64,000 nt of DNA from Chloroflexota bacterium (GCA_024232355.1 JAAEPW010001230.1:112587-176586), one strand, 5' to 3'. Positions 17,972 through 26,560 are shown, numbered from the stretch's first letter. Notes: a model not told the origin generated them from the letters alone. Program-made: numbers and translations.

Positions 17972-20278
17972 ATGGGAGATGTTGAACGACAAGAGACTCG
18001 TCAAACCATTGGTTTGCTGACGCATACAGCTTCGGATGCGTATGGCGCGCTCTTGTGGGCCGGAGCTAGGGATGCGGCCAAAAAGGCAGGTGCTAACTTG
18101 ATCTGCTGCTCGGGTTGGGCACTAGACAGTAATCGAGGCTTTGAGGCCCAGGCCAACATACTTTACGAGTTGGCTGGTTCAGAGAACCTGGATGGTTTAG
18201 TGATCAGTGGTGGTGTGCTGGGCAGCTTTGTTGGCCCAGAACGATTTCGGGATTTCTGTGAACGATATCGACTGTTGCCGATGGCGAGCATTGCGTTGGC
18301 GTTGGAAGGCATTCCCAGTGTCTTGGTAGAAAACTATCAGGGTATCCGTGATGTGATGACGCATCTTGTTGAGGTGCATGGATATCAGCGGATTGCTTTT
18401 ATCAAAGGAATGCCAAATAACGCGGAAGCGGAGGCGCGGTATCAGGGCTATGTTGATGGGTTGACCGAGTATGGTTTGCCCATCGATCCGGCACTCGTTA
18501 GCCCGTCCACCCGATGGGATGATATATCGGGTATTGAGGCCGCGCAGTTGCTGCTGGATGAGCGAGGGCTGCAACCACAGGTTGGTTTTGATGCAATCGT
18601 GACGAGCAGTGACAATTTAGCTTTTGGCATATTGAACGAACTGCAAGCGCGGGACATACGCGTGCCAGAGGACGTGGCGGTGACGGGTTTCGATGCCCAA
18701 GAGAGAAGTGGATGCCTGGCAGCTCCTTTGACCTCGGTGCGCCAGCCGATATATGAACAAGCGCACAAGGCGACCGAGATGGTGCTGGCTCAGTTGCGAG
18801 GGGAAAACGTGCCTGAGCAGGTCACCCTACCTACCGAGTTGATCGTGCGCCAATCGTGCGGTTGTTTTGACCCGATGGTAGTGCAAGCGGCCATAGGGCC
18901 AATGCTGCATCCGCCAAAGGGAGCGGCAGCGGGCGAGACTTTTATGACTACTTTGGCTGATACCCGTGGCCAGATCCTTGCGGATATGGTAAAAGCCGTA
19001 GGGGCCGTGCCAGAGAGTATCGGCTCAGATTGGGCAGATCAGCTGTTGGATGCTTTTGCGGCTGCTGTGCATCCATCCGGGAGTGCATCGGGTGTATTTC
19101 TGTCGGCGTTGAATGGAATGTTGCGTCAAGTGATGGTGGCAGGTGGCAAAATAAGTGTGTGGCAGGGAGCGCTCTCGGCCTTGCATCGCTATATGTGGCC
19201 CTTTTTATTGGAAAAGAAAGAGGTATTGCATCGGGCCGAGGATGTGTGGCAACAAGCCCGCGTGATGATCGGTGAGACGGCAGAGCGCGCCCAGGCATAT
19301 CGGCAATTGCAGGCGGAACAGCAGGCAGCAACGTTACGTGAAATTGACCAGTCTCTGATTACAATGTTCGATATCGTGGAACTGATGAACGTAATGGCAA
19401 AGGAATTGCCGCGGCTGGATATTTCGGGGTGTTATCTCTCGTTGTACGAGGGAGATGAGATGCCCCCGGACACGTCCAGACTGGTTCTGGCTTACGGCAA
19501 AGGTGAGCGTGTCGAGTTGGAGCCAGATGGTCGGCAATTTCCTTCCCGCCAGTTGGTGCCGGATGAGATGCTGCATCGCGAAAAGCCGTATAGCATGTTG
19601 GCCGAAGCGCTTTATTTTCGAGATGATCAAATCGGGCTTGTTCTGTTTGAGGTAGAACCACAAAAAGGAATGGCCTGTGGAGTGCTGCGTGGACAGATAA
19701 GTAGTGCGCTCAAAGGTGCGTTGCTTTTGAAAGAACGCAGGCAAGCAGAAACTGCCCTGGAAAAGGCTTATGCCCAAGTAGAAAAACAGATTGAAGAACG
19801 AACCGTCGAGTTAAAGCGTGAAGTGGTCGAGCGGGAGCGCGCCCAGGCAGAGAGCTTGGAACTTCAACAAGAAGTGATCAAAGCACAGAAACAAGCGCTC
19901 CAGGAACTCTCCACGCCCATCATCCCCATTATGGATCGTACCCTCGTGATGCCGCTGGTTGGCAGCATAGACAGTATGCGGGCCAGGGATATCACGCGCG
20001 CGTTGTTGGCGGGAATCCGGCGGCACCGGGCCAAGGTGGTGATCCTCGACATCACGGGCGTTCCTGTGGTGGACAGTGGCGTGGCAGACCATTTGGATCG
20101 GACGATCCAGGCGGCGCGGCTCAAGGGTGCGCATACCATTGTCACCGGCGTCTCGGACGCGGTAGCCGAGACCATCGTGGATTTGGGGATTGATTGGTGG
20201 GAGATCGAGACGGCAAGAGATCTGCAAACTGGGTTGATCGTCGCGCTCAAGAGCCGGGGTATCAAACTGGCCAAGTGA
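17972..20278 (+). CDS. Cytoplasmic PBP1-GAF-STAS RsbR-like sensor
   Basis: A 768-residue paralog of the genes at 948 and 3269: PBP1 domain without helix-turn-helix (about 10-295; NLDGLVISGG, PEDVAVTGFDAQ, ending LIVRQSCGC), helical middle (300-445), GAF-like domain (450-585), coiled coil, STAS (about 643-768). The STAS helix after the phosphosite reads VDSGVADHLDRTIQ rather than NHLNKTIQ, and the end reads DWWEIETARDL, so it is one of the more diverged copies. ATG 17972 is preceded by GAGGGAG. It lies about 12 kb from its closest relatives, so the set was not produced by simple tandem copying alone. Confidence 0.92.
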   Translation: MGDVERQETRQTIGLLTHTASDAYGALLWAGARDAAKKAGANLICCSGWALDSNRGFEAQANILYELAGSENLDGLVISGGVLGSFVGPERFRDFCERYRLLPMASIALALEGIPSVLVENYQGIRDVMTHLVEVHGYQRIAFIKGMPNNAEAEARYQGYVDGLTEYGLPIDPALVSPSTRWDDISGIEAAQLLLDERGLQPQVGFDAIVTSSDNLAFGILNELQARDIRVPEDVAVTGFDAQERSGCLAAPLTSVRQPIYEQAHKATEMVLAQLRGENVPEQVTLPTELIVRQSCGCFDPMVVQAAIGPMLHPPKGAAAGETFMTTLADTRGQILADMVKAVGAVPESIGSDWADQLLDAFAAAVHPSGSASGVFLSALNGMLRQVMVAGGKISVWQGALSALHRYMWPFLLEKKEVLHRAEDVWQQARVMIGETAERAQAYRQLQAEQQAATLREIDQSLITMFDIVELMNVMAKELPRLDISGCYLSLYEGDEMPPDTSRLVLAYGKGERVELEPDGRQFPSRQLVPDEMLHREKPYSMLAEALYFRDDQIGLVLFEVEPQKGMACGVLRGQISSALKGALLLKERRQAETALEKAYAQVEKQIEERTVELKREVVERERAQAESLELQQEVIKAQKQALQELSTPIIPIMDRTLVMPLVGSIDSMRARDITRALLAGIRRHRAKVVILDITGVPVVDSGVADHLDRTIQAARLKGAHTIVTGVSDAVAETIVDLGIDWWEIETARDLQTGLIVALKSRGIKLAK

Positions 20279-20352
20279 TCGTAAAGGGTAAAGGAAACAA
20301 GATTTTTGCAATGGTCTCGTAACACAAGTGAAACATTGGATACATCAATTCA

Positions 20353-20374
20353 GGGCTATACTGGGGAATAGCCC
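20353..20374 (+). promoter_or_regulatory. Inverted repeat containing a -10-like TATACT
   Basis: GGGCTAT (20353-20359) and ATAGCCC (20368-20374) form a perfect inverted repeat with an 8-base centre. A good -10-like hexamer TATACT (20357-20362) is embedded in it; the only -35-like partner, TTGGAT, is 15 bases upstream and weak. The arrangement resembles an operator over a promoter ahead of the short membrane-STAS gene, but could also be just an RNA hairpin, since no T run follows. Confidence 0.35.
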
Positions 20375-20432
20375 GGGAAGAGGCTAAATTCGGGTTGAGA
20401 AAGATAGGATTAGGACGTTGGAGCCAGAATCG

Positions 20433-21245
20433 ATGTGGGAAAAGCGTAGCATAGTTTTGCGATATACATTGTACGGAACATTGTTCGGGCTTGCCTTTCC
20501 TGTTCTATCGACTTGTGGGGATTTGTATATACAGCAGTTGCCCCTAAATTTGGACAGTTTGCTACAGATTCAGAAAAGCACGCCATTGCATTGGGTGATC
20601 GACACGGCCCCATTTTTCTTGGGCCTATTTGCAAACTCGATCGGCAAGCGACAAGATCAATTGCTTTGCCTGAATAAAGAGCTAGAGCGGGGAATTCAAG
20701 AGCGCGATCAAGCCATAAATCAACTTGAGGTATTGCAGGTTAGTCTGGAACAGCAGGTGGTAGAGCGAACGGCCGAGTTGGAGCAGGCCGTTGTTGAGCG
20801 AGGATGTATGCAGGAAGAGAGTGCCCACCTGCAGCAAGAGATCATCGAAGCGCAGAGACGTGCGATTGAGGAATTATCTGCCCCCGTCATCCCGGTGATG
20901 GAGCACATCATAGTGATGCCACTAGTGGGTAGCATTGACAATATGCGGGCGCGAGACATTACGCGTGCGTTGCTGGAGGGGATTCGACAGCAGCGTGCCA
21001 AGGTGGTGATCCTGGATATCACGGGTGTGCATTTGGTGGATAGCAACGTGGCGTCTCATCTAAACAGGACGATCCGAACAGCTCGATTGAAGGGCGCGCG
21101 TACTATTATCACAGGTATCTCGGACGCGGTAGCCGAGATGATTGTGGATTTGGGAATTGATTGGGGTGAGATCGGAACGCAACCCGATTTGCAGACTGGG
21201 TTGATTGTTGCGTTGAAAGGTTTGGGCATCACGTTAACGCAGTGA
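20433..21245 (+). CDS. Short two-helix membrane-STAS RsbR-like protein
   Basis: A 270-residue protein, the smallest RsbR-like member: two membrane helices (about 8-30 and 48-68) with a short outside loop containing one Cys, a long coiled coil (75-140) and STAS (about 145-270). ATG 20433 with TGGAG upstream is preferred; an in-frame TTG five codons earlier is the alternative. The candidate first phosphosite Ser204 is kept (VDSNVASHL), but the Thr of the usual AVAET motif is Met236 (AVAEM), so the second site may be lost. With almost no sensor domain it may act as a membrane anchor rather than a ligand sensor; that is inference. Confidence 0.88.
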   Translation: MWEKRSIVLRYTLYGTLFGLAFPVLSTCGDLYIQQLPLNLDSLLQIQKSTPLHWVIDTAPFFLGLFANSIGKRQDQLLCLNKELERGIQERDQAINQLEVLQVSLEQQVVERTAELEQAVVERGCMQEESAHLQQEIIEAQRRAIEELSAPVIPVMEHIIVMPLVGSIDNMRARDITRALLEGIRQQRAKVVILDITGVHLVDSNVASHLNRTIRTARLKGARTIITGISDAVAEMIVDLGIDWGEIGTQPDLQTGLIVALKGLGITLTQ

Positions 21246-21273
21246 TGTATACAGGGCGGCAGAGGGCAGAGAA

Positions 21274-22182
21274 ATGAACGAGGCGAACCGAACAAGAGAG
21301 CAGCTTGCCGACGAGTTGGTCAAAGCACGCCGCCAAATTGCTAGACTAGAGGCTTTAGAAACCCAACACAAGCAGGTGGAGGAGGCGTTGCGAAAGAGCA
21401 AAGAGCGTTCAAAGGTTCTATTGGATTCCATACAGGCTGGGGTCGTGGTGATTGATGCAGAGACACACAAGATTATTGATGCCAATCTCACCGCTACCGA
21501 AATGATCGGTGCTGATCACAAAGAGATTATTGATTGTGTGTGTCACGAGTTTATATGTCCGGCTCAGGAAGGCAAGTGCCCCATCACGGATATGGGACAG
21601 AACGTGGACAGATCAGAACGCATGCTCATAGACATCCAGGGTAAGCGTATACCGATTCTCAAGACAGTGGTCCCCAAAATCCTGGATGGGCGCCGATATC
21701 TGATCGAGAGCTTTTTCGATATCACCGAACGCAAGCAAGCAGAGAAGGAGCAAGAGCGTTTGCAGCAAGAGATCATTGACGCACAGAGACGCGCGCTTGA
21801 GGAAATCTCTACACCAATTATCCCGGTGATGGATCGTATCATTGTGATGCCGTTGGTGGGCAGCATAGACAGTATGCGGGCACGGGACATCACGCGTGCA
21901 CTGTTGGCCGGGATTCGACAACAGCGAGCCAAGGTGGTGATCCTGGATATCACAGGCGTGCCCGTGGTAGATAGCGGCGTGGCGTCTCATCTACACCAGA
22001 CGATCCAGGCGGCGCGATTAAAGGGCGCGCGTACCATTGTTACTGGTGTTTCTAATGCGGTGGCCGAAACCATCGTGGACTTGGGAATCGATTGGAGAGA
22101 AATTGAGACGGTGAGCGATTTACGGATTGGGTTGGTCGGTGCGCTTTCCAGTCTTGGCATCAAACTTGTGAGGCAAAGATAG
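21274..22182 (+). CDS. Cysteine-containing PAS-STAS RsbR-like sensor
   Basis: A 302-residue soluble protein: coiled coil (1-45), PAS domain (about 45-160, ending FFDITERKQAE), coiled coil and STAS (about 175-302). The PAS has a compact Cys/His cluster (CVCHEFICP followed by GKCPITD), a pattern I recognise from PAS domains of sensor kinases in anaerobes; it could bind a metal or respond to redox, which the sequence alone cannot decide. Ser of VDSGVASHL is kept. The tail reads DLRIGLVGALSSL. ATG 21274 lies 28 bases after the previous stop, preceded by GGGCAGAGA. Confidence 0.9.
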   Translation: MNEANRTREQLADELVKARRQIARLEALETQHKQVEEALRKSKERSKVLLDSIQAGVVVIDAETHKIIDANLTATEMIGADHKEIIDCVCHEFICPAQEGKCPITDMGQNVDRSERMLIDIQGKRIPILKTVVPKILDGRRYLIESFFDITERKQAEKEQERLQQEIIDAQRRALEEISTPIIPVMDRIIVMPLVGSIDSMRARDITRALLAGIRQQRAKVVILDITGVPVVDSGVASHLHQTIQAARLKGARTIVTGVSNAVAETIVDLGIDWREIETVSDLRIGLVGALSSLGIKLVRQR

Positions 22183-22201
22183 ATTTGCAAAGGAGATCAT
22201 T

Positions 22202-23581
22202 ATGGTGATTTGGATTAAACAGCTACTGACTGCCCCGGTTTTTGAGGACAATGAAGACAAGACGCGCGTCGCGGGCTTGCTCAATATTATTTTACCGGCC
22301 CTTTTTGTGATCGTGTCATTATTTACTCTATTGACGGGCCTTCACGCTGTTGAATCGGGTAACATAATGATGGGTGCAGTAACGGCCTTCCTGGCATTGC
22401 TTCTATGGTTCATTATGCGACGCGGCCATGTTCAACTTGCTGGTATACTGTTTTCATCCCTGTTTTTTATATGTGTCACTTTTATGATCTATGCCGGGGG
22501 CACTGTCCGTGCCCCAATCACCGTGACGTACAGTGTGTGTATTGTCAGTGCCAGTTTGCTCATTGGCGCTCGTGCTGCGATTGGGTTTAACGTGCTCGTT
22601 TTGCTAGCCTTGTTTGGGTTGCTCCAGGCTGAAACTGCTGGGGAGCGGATGCACGATTGGCTAACCTACGCCGCAGTTTTCAGCTTGACGACTGTACTGC
22701 TAAACTTGGCTGCCCGGAGCATAAATGATGCACTTGAGCGCGCCCGCAGCCACGAGTGTGTGCTGGATGAACGTGCCAAGGAGATTGCCATCTTTCGCGC
22801 GTTAGCCGAGAATGCTACCGACGTTATTCTTATGAGTACACTGGAAGGTAGTATCACTTATGCGAATCGGGCCGGATACGAGATCTTTGGTTGTGATCAT
22901 GAAGGGTTAGAGATGATTGGCATGAGAATTTCGGATCTAATGCCAAAGGATGAGGCGGAAAATGTAAATCAGCGGACGATATCGACCACACTGCGAAAGG
23001 GCAGTTGGCGTGGTGAGATGAAACACCAGCGAAAGGATGGGTCGATATTTGATGCAGATAGCACGGTCTTTGTCGTTCAGGGAGAATTGGGAGAACAAGC
23101 AGCCCTGGCTACCATTATCCGCGATATCACAGAGCAAAAGCAGGCCGAGGTAGAGCGTGAACGTTTGCAACAAGATGTGATCGACGCACAGCGACAGGCG
23201 CTTTTGGAGCTTTCTTCGCCCGTTATCCCGGTGATGGAACGCATCATTGTGATGCCGCTGGTCGGAAACATTGACAGTGCGCGGGCCAAGGATGTCACCC
23301 GCTCGCTGCTGTCGGGGATTAGGACGCACCATGCAGAAGTGGTGATCCTAGACATCACCGGTGTATCTGTTGTGGATAGTGGTGTGGCCGAGTATCTGAA
23401 CAAGACGGTTCAGGCCGCGCGATTAAAGGGAGCGCGTACCATCATCACCGGTATCTCTGAGGATGTGGCCGAGACCATTGTGACCCTGGGGATCGACTGG
23501 GGGGGCATCGAGACGGTAAGTGATTTGCAGACCGGATTGGTTGTTGCATTCGACAGTTTGGGCATTAGGTTGATCAAATAG
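22202..23581 (+). CDS. Membrane-PAS-STAS RsbR-like sensor
   Basis: A 459-residue protein: about six membrane helices (30-175), PAS (about 195-320, ending DITEQKQAE) and STAS (about 335-459, VDSGVAEYL). Its N-terminus (LLTAPVFEDNEDKTRVAGLL) aligns with those of two MCPs at 28365 ([19 protein letters not shown]) and 54124 (FLAGPVFEDSDKMRVARLL), so this membrane module feeds both output types. AAAGGAG precedes ATG 22202. It is the last of the first fourteen RsbR-like genes and stands directly before the stressosome core genes, 96 bases upstream of the RsbS-like gene. Confidence 0.91.
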   Translation: MVIWIKQLLTAPVFEDNEDKTRVAGLLNIILPALFVIVSLFTLLTGLHAVESGNIMMGAVTAFLALLLWFIMRRGHVQLAGILFSSLFFICVTFMIYAGGTVRAPITVTYSVCIVSASLLIGARAAIGFNVLVLLALFGLLQAETAGERMHDWLTYAAVFSLTTVLLNLAARSINDALERARSHECVLDERAKEIAIFRALAENATDVILMSTLEGSITYANRAGYEIFGCDHEGLEMIGMRISDLMPKDEAENVNQRTISTTLRKGSWRGEMKHQRKDGSIFDADSTVFVVQGELGEQAALATIIRDITEQKQAEVERERLQQDVIDAQRQALLELSSPVIPVMERIIVMPLVGNIDSARAKDVTRSLLSGIRTHHAEVVILDITGVSVVDSGVAEYLNKTVQAARLKGARTIITGISEDVAETIVTLGIDWGGIETVSDLQTGLVVAFDSLGIRLIK

Positions 23582-23677
23582 GAGGTGGATAAATTATTAA
23601 ACGTACAGACATGATCAGATGGAAGAGATACGAGTGCGAGTTGCAAGTGGTGTTTTACATCGAGGAGGTTTAGACAA

Positions 23678-24148
23678 ATGGATATTTTTGAGTCAACGAG
23701 TTTGATGGACGACCTGGATACATTAGGAACATCAACCATCCAAAAGCTCGAAAGCCTGCTGCTGGTCGCCGTCCCACGAGACCTGACGGACAGTGATGTG
23801 TTACGATTGCGTCGTGAGGTATTGAGAGCAATCCGACAACATCACTCACGTTGGGTATTGCTGGACTTTTCGCGGGTGGATATCTGCGATAGTTTCTTTG
23901 GGCGGTTTATCCAGAGCACGGCCAAAATGGCTGGATTGATGGGCGCAGAAGTAGTCGTCGCGGGGTTGCAAGATGCCGTGGTTGAAACGATGGTAGAACT
24001 GGGCATGACGCTACCAAGCGTTCACGCGGTGTTGGACCTAGACGATGCACTGGCGCTGAGTAGAGAGGGCCCAACTGGCGAATCAGCGGACGAGCAAGAC
24101 CTAGAGACTGATGCTGATTCAATGTTTGCTGATTCGACGGAGGTGTAG
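23678..24148 (+). CDS. rsbS: RsbS-like stand-alone STAS protein
   Basis: A 156-residue protein made of one STAS domain (about 25-125) and an acidic tail. In Bacillus, RsbS forms the stressosome scaffold with RsbR proteins, holds RsbT, and is inactivated by phosphorylation at Ser59. Here the DFSRVDICDSFFGRFI segment aligns with that site and puts the candidate phosphoserine at Ser72. The sequence is clearly different from the 16 RsbR-type STAS domains (no DITGVP), as expected for RsbS. The last ~35 residues are rich in Asp/Glu/Ser and have no counterpart in the ~120-residue RsbS proteins I know. GAGGAGG precedes ATG 23678; only one base separates its stop from the RsbT start. Confidence 0.9.
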   Translation: MDIFESTSLMDDLDTLGTSTIQKLESLLLVAVPRDLTDSDVLRLRREVLRAIRQHHSRWVLLDFSRVDICDSFFGRFIQSTAKMAGLMGAEVVVAGLQDAVVETMVELGMTLPSVHAVLDLDDALALSREGPTGESADEQDLETDADSMFADSTEV

Positions 24149-24149
24149 T

Positions 24150-24551
24150 ATGTCGGAAAAACAGCCGAATCAGAAACGCTTTGTTATCAAAAGCGTCGTA
24201 GATGTGGTAAGAGCGCGGCGTAGTGGACTGAGCGTTGCGCTAGAAATGGGTTTTCACCAGGCAGAAGCCAACAAGGTTGCTGTGGTCATCTCTGAGCTAG
24301 GGCGGAACATTGAGCTGTATGCCGGGGAAGGCGTCATCACCTTGACCGTGCTCGATAAATGTATCGAGGTCATCGCAGAGGATCAAGGCCCAGGCATCCC
24401 AGACGTGGATCGTGTTCTGGCTGGCGGCTATACGACCTCTCAGGGAATGGGCCTGGGTATATCGGGGTCCAGACGGCTGATGGATGAGTTTGAAATTCAG
24501 TCGGTGGTCGGCGAGGGGACGAGGATCAAGGCGTCAAAATGGCTACGGTAA
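24150..24551 (+). CDS. rsbT: RsbT-like serine/threonine protein kinase
   Basis: A 133-residue GHKL-type ATPase of the RsbT/anti-sigma family. The N-box ISELGRNI (Glu49, Asn53), the G1 box EDQGPGIPD and the G2-type GMGLGISGSRRLMDEF are all intact, so ATP binding is expected. In stressosomes RsbT phosphorylates RsbS and RsbR-type STAS domains, is released and activates a partner (RsbU in Bacillus, other outputs elsewhere). ATG 24150 is chosen because GGAGGTG (24139-24145) precedes it and its start is one base after the RsbS stop, which implies translational coupling. No RsbU homolog is visible, so its downstream target is open. Confidence 0.93.
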   Translation: MSEKQPNQKRFVIKSVVDVVRARRSGLSVALEMGFHQAEANKVAVVISELGRNIELYAGEGVITLTVLDKCIEVIAEDQGPGIPDVDRVLAGGYTTSQGMGLGISGSRRLMDEFEIQSVVGEGTRIKASKWLR

Positions 24552-24558
24552 AGACTCT

Positions 24559-24573
24559 AAACCTCCGAGGTTT
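24559..24573. repeat. Palindrome AAACCTCCGAGGTTT
   Basis: A perfect 7-base inverted repeat around one C, just after the RsbT-like gene. A degenerate copy of its right half (TTCGGAGGTCT) lies at about 24613-24623. The motif resembles short AAACCTC-GAGGTTT intergenic palindromes I recall as frequent in Chloroflexota genomes; that memory needs checking. No T run follows, so a terminator is less likely. Confidence 0.45.
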
Positions 24574-24654
24574 TGGCATGCATCCGTAGTACTGCGGGGA
24601 TGTTGAAAAAGCTTCGGAGGTCTCGGAGAGTATTGAACAAGAGGGAGGATGATC

Positions 24655-25734
24655 GTGCAAGATAAAGTTGCACGCAAGACAAGGGTATCTATCAGGCATG
24701 ATACGGATGTTGTAGTCGCTTGCCAAAAGGGACGCACCTTGGCAGCCCAGGTGGGGTTGTCGGACAATGATCAAGTGATTGTCACCATTGCTATATCGGA
24801 AGTGGCAAGTAACATCATACGATATGCGAATACGGGCGAAATCATCCTTGAACCTGTTCTACAGGATGACAAACGGGGCATTGTCATTATTGCTCGCGAT
24901 GAAGGACCAGGTATCACCGACGTCAAACAGGCTTTGCAAGATGGTTACTCGACTGGCGGAGGTTTGGGTCTAGGGTTGTCGGGGGCTAGGCGACTGATGG
25001 ATGAATTTGAAATAGTTACCCAGGTTGGTATGGGGACGACAATAGTGATGAAAAAAATGGAAACGATGGAAATGACACATTTACAATCTACAGTAACCAC
25101 AGAGGTCACCACGCCGAGTGCGCAATCCACACCATTCATCGAATGGGGGATTGCTACGCGGTCATTTGATGGGCGCGGTGAATCAGGTGACCAATGTTTG
25201 GTCGAACCATTTTCTGGCGGCATTTTGGTGATGGTCGTGGATGGGTTGGGGCACGGTCCCAGTGCGGCTATCGCTGGCAAAGCTGCTGTCGCTGCGGTGG
25301 AGGGGCATGCCAGTGAGCCTGTGGCTGCGTTGCTCAAACGTTGTCACGAAGGGTTGCGGAGGACACGTGGGGCAGTGGTCAGCCTGGCATCATTTGACGC
25401 GCACGCCGGAAAGATGACGTGGTTGGGTATCGGCAACGTCAAGGGGCTGCTTTTGAGGGCCAATGGAAATGTAGCCCGCACGCGCGAGCGGCTGCTGTTG
25501 CGTGGTGGTGTGGTGGGGTATCAGTTGCCAACACTACGTCCTGCTACGCTCTCTGTTGGGCGAGGCGACACACTGATTTTGGCTACTGACGGTCTCCGCA
25601 GTGTTTTTGCTGACGAGTTGGTTATTGGCGATGCTCCTCAGCAAATGGCCGATCGTATCTTTGATCAGTACCGTCGAGGGACGGATGATGCGATGGTGTT
25701 GGTAGCGCGCTATATTGGGCCAGATGATGCTTAG
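24655..25734 (+). CDS. RsbT-like ATPase fused to RsbX-like PP2C phosphatase
   Basis: A 359-residue fusion. Residues about 5-135 are a second complete RsbT-like GHKL domain (ISEVASNI, RDEGPGITD, GLGLGLSGARRLMDEF). Residues about 158-359 are a SpoIIE/RsbX-type PP2C phosphatase: metal-binding DGLGHG with Asp196, MTWLGIGNV, LILATDGL and a final GTDDAMV Asp. In Bacillus RsbT and RsbX are separate enzymes that phosphorylate and dephosphorylate the STAS scaffold; here both are on one chain. GTG 24655 is preferred over ATG 24649 because GAGGGAGG (24641-24648) directly abuts the ATG but lies 6 bases from the GTG. Low-complexity threonine/serine-rich linker between the halves. Confidence 0.92.
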   Translation: MQDKVARKTRVSIRHDTDVVVACQKGRTLAAQVGLSDNDQVIVTIAISEVASNIIRYANTGEIILEPVLQDDKRGIVIIARDEGPGITDVKQALQDGYSTGGGLGLGLSGARRLMDEFEIVTQVGMGTTIVMKKMETMEMTHLQSTVTTEVTTPSAQSTPFIEWGIATRSFDGRGESGDQCLVEPFSGGILVMVVDGLGHGPSAAIAGKAAVAAVEGHASEPVAALLKRCHEGLRRTRGAVVSLASFDAHAGKMTWLGIGNVKGLLLRANGNVARTRERLLLRGGVVGYQLPTLRPATLSVGRGDTLILATDGLRSVFADELVIGDAPQQMADRIFDQYRRGTDDAMVLVARYIGPDDA

Positions 25735-25740
25735 GAGCCA

Positions 25741-25777
25741 TTCGAGAATAGCTTGATTCGAACACGTATTTCTCGAA
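25741..25777 (+). promoter_or_regulatory. Inverted repeat TTCGAGAA/TTCTCGAA upstream of cheW
   Basis: TTCGAGAA (25741-25748) and TTCTCGAA (25770-25777) are perfect inverted copies 21 bases apart, with TTCGAA inside the spacer. They lie at the start of the 139-base gap between the RsbT-RsbX fusion gene and cheW, the junction of the stressosome and chemosensory halves. Could be an operator or the stem of a processing/termination hairpin; no T run follows and no convincing -10/-35 pair was found. Confidence 0.35.
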
Positions 25778-25873
25778 CGAACTCGCAGGGGCGGGGTGAC
25801 CTCACAAGGGTGTGGGTGTACTCGTCGGGTTCGAGTTGGCTATGGCTGGAGCGTTTAGGTATGGAGGTGCAAG

Positions 25874-26560
25874 GTGAATGAAAAAAGTGTGGACACTGTG
25901 CAGAACCACGGTTTCGACTGGGATGCCGTGCGGCGACGTGTCACCAACGCCACAATGGCTATAGAAGAATCAATCGAGGTGTCACCCGAAGAACTGGAGC
26001 GGGTCTGGGCGCTGCGCGCGGCAGAACTGGCCCAGGTGCCTGTCGAGGAAGATAAAGGTGAACAAATCAGATTGGTACTGATCCGGCTAGGGAACGAAAT
26101 CTATGGCATAGATGCGCAATACGTGTACTATGTCAAGCGCGTTGAGATGATCACCCATGTGCCACGGGTGCCCGAGTGGGTGGTTGGGGTGGTCAATCTG
26201 CGCGGACGTATCCTATCGGTGGTAGAGTTGCGACGCTTTTTCGGTCTGCCTCCCGCTCAAATTGATCAAGACGACGAGCCTGATGAGGACCAAGTGCCTT
26301 ATCTGGTGATCATTGAAACCCCAGAGATGGAAATCGTGATGTTGGTCGACGATGTCTTGACGGTCGAGTCGGTATCGGCCAGTCAGATACAAGATACGAT
26401 TGGTACCGTCCGCGGCTTGCGTCCCGAATATGTACAAGGGGTGGCGACGTGCAAGATCGACGATGATGATTCTGAAAAAGATGGCTTTATGGTGGTCGTG
26501 TTGGATTTAAAAGCCCTGTTGACTGATGAACGCTTGATCATCCATGAGAAAATTGTCTGA
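25874..26560 (+). CDS. cheW: CheW-like coupling protein with N-terminal extension
   Basis: A 228-residue protein. Residues about 65-225 form a CheW domain: LVLIRLGNEIYGID, HVPRVPEWVVGVVNLRGRI and DLKALL near the end. CheW links MCP tips to CheA. The first ~60 residues (RVWALRAAELAQ helix) are an extension also seen in other long CheW proteins. GTG 25874 is preceded by GGAGGTGCAA. It is the only CheW in the window and must serve up to eleven MCPs and one CheA located 30 kb downstream, unless others exist elsewhere. It opens the receptor block after the stressosome core genes. Confidence 0.92.
   Translation: MNEKSVDTVQNHGFDWDAVRRRVTNATMAIEESIEVSPEELERVWALRAAELAQVPVEEDKGEQIRLVLIRLGNEIYGIDAQYVYYVKRVEMITHVPRVPEWVVGVVNLRGRILSVVELRRFFGLPPAQIDQDDEPDEDQVPYLVIIETPEMEIVMLVDDVLTVESVSASQIQDTIGTVRGLRPEYVQGVATCKIDDDDSEKDGFMVVVLDLKALLTDERLIIHEKIV

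Noticed and set aside
23678..25734. Complete sigma-B style pathway
   Set aside because: No sigma factor, RsbU, RsbV or RsbW-sigma pair is present in the window; the output of RsbT here is left open.
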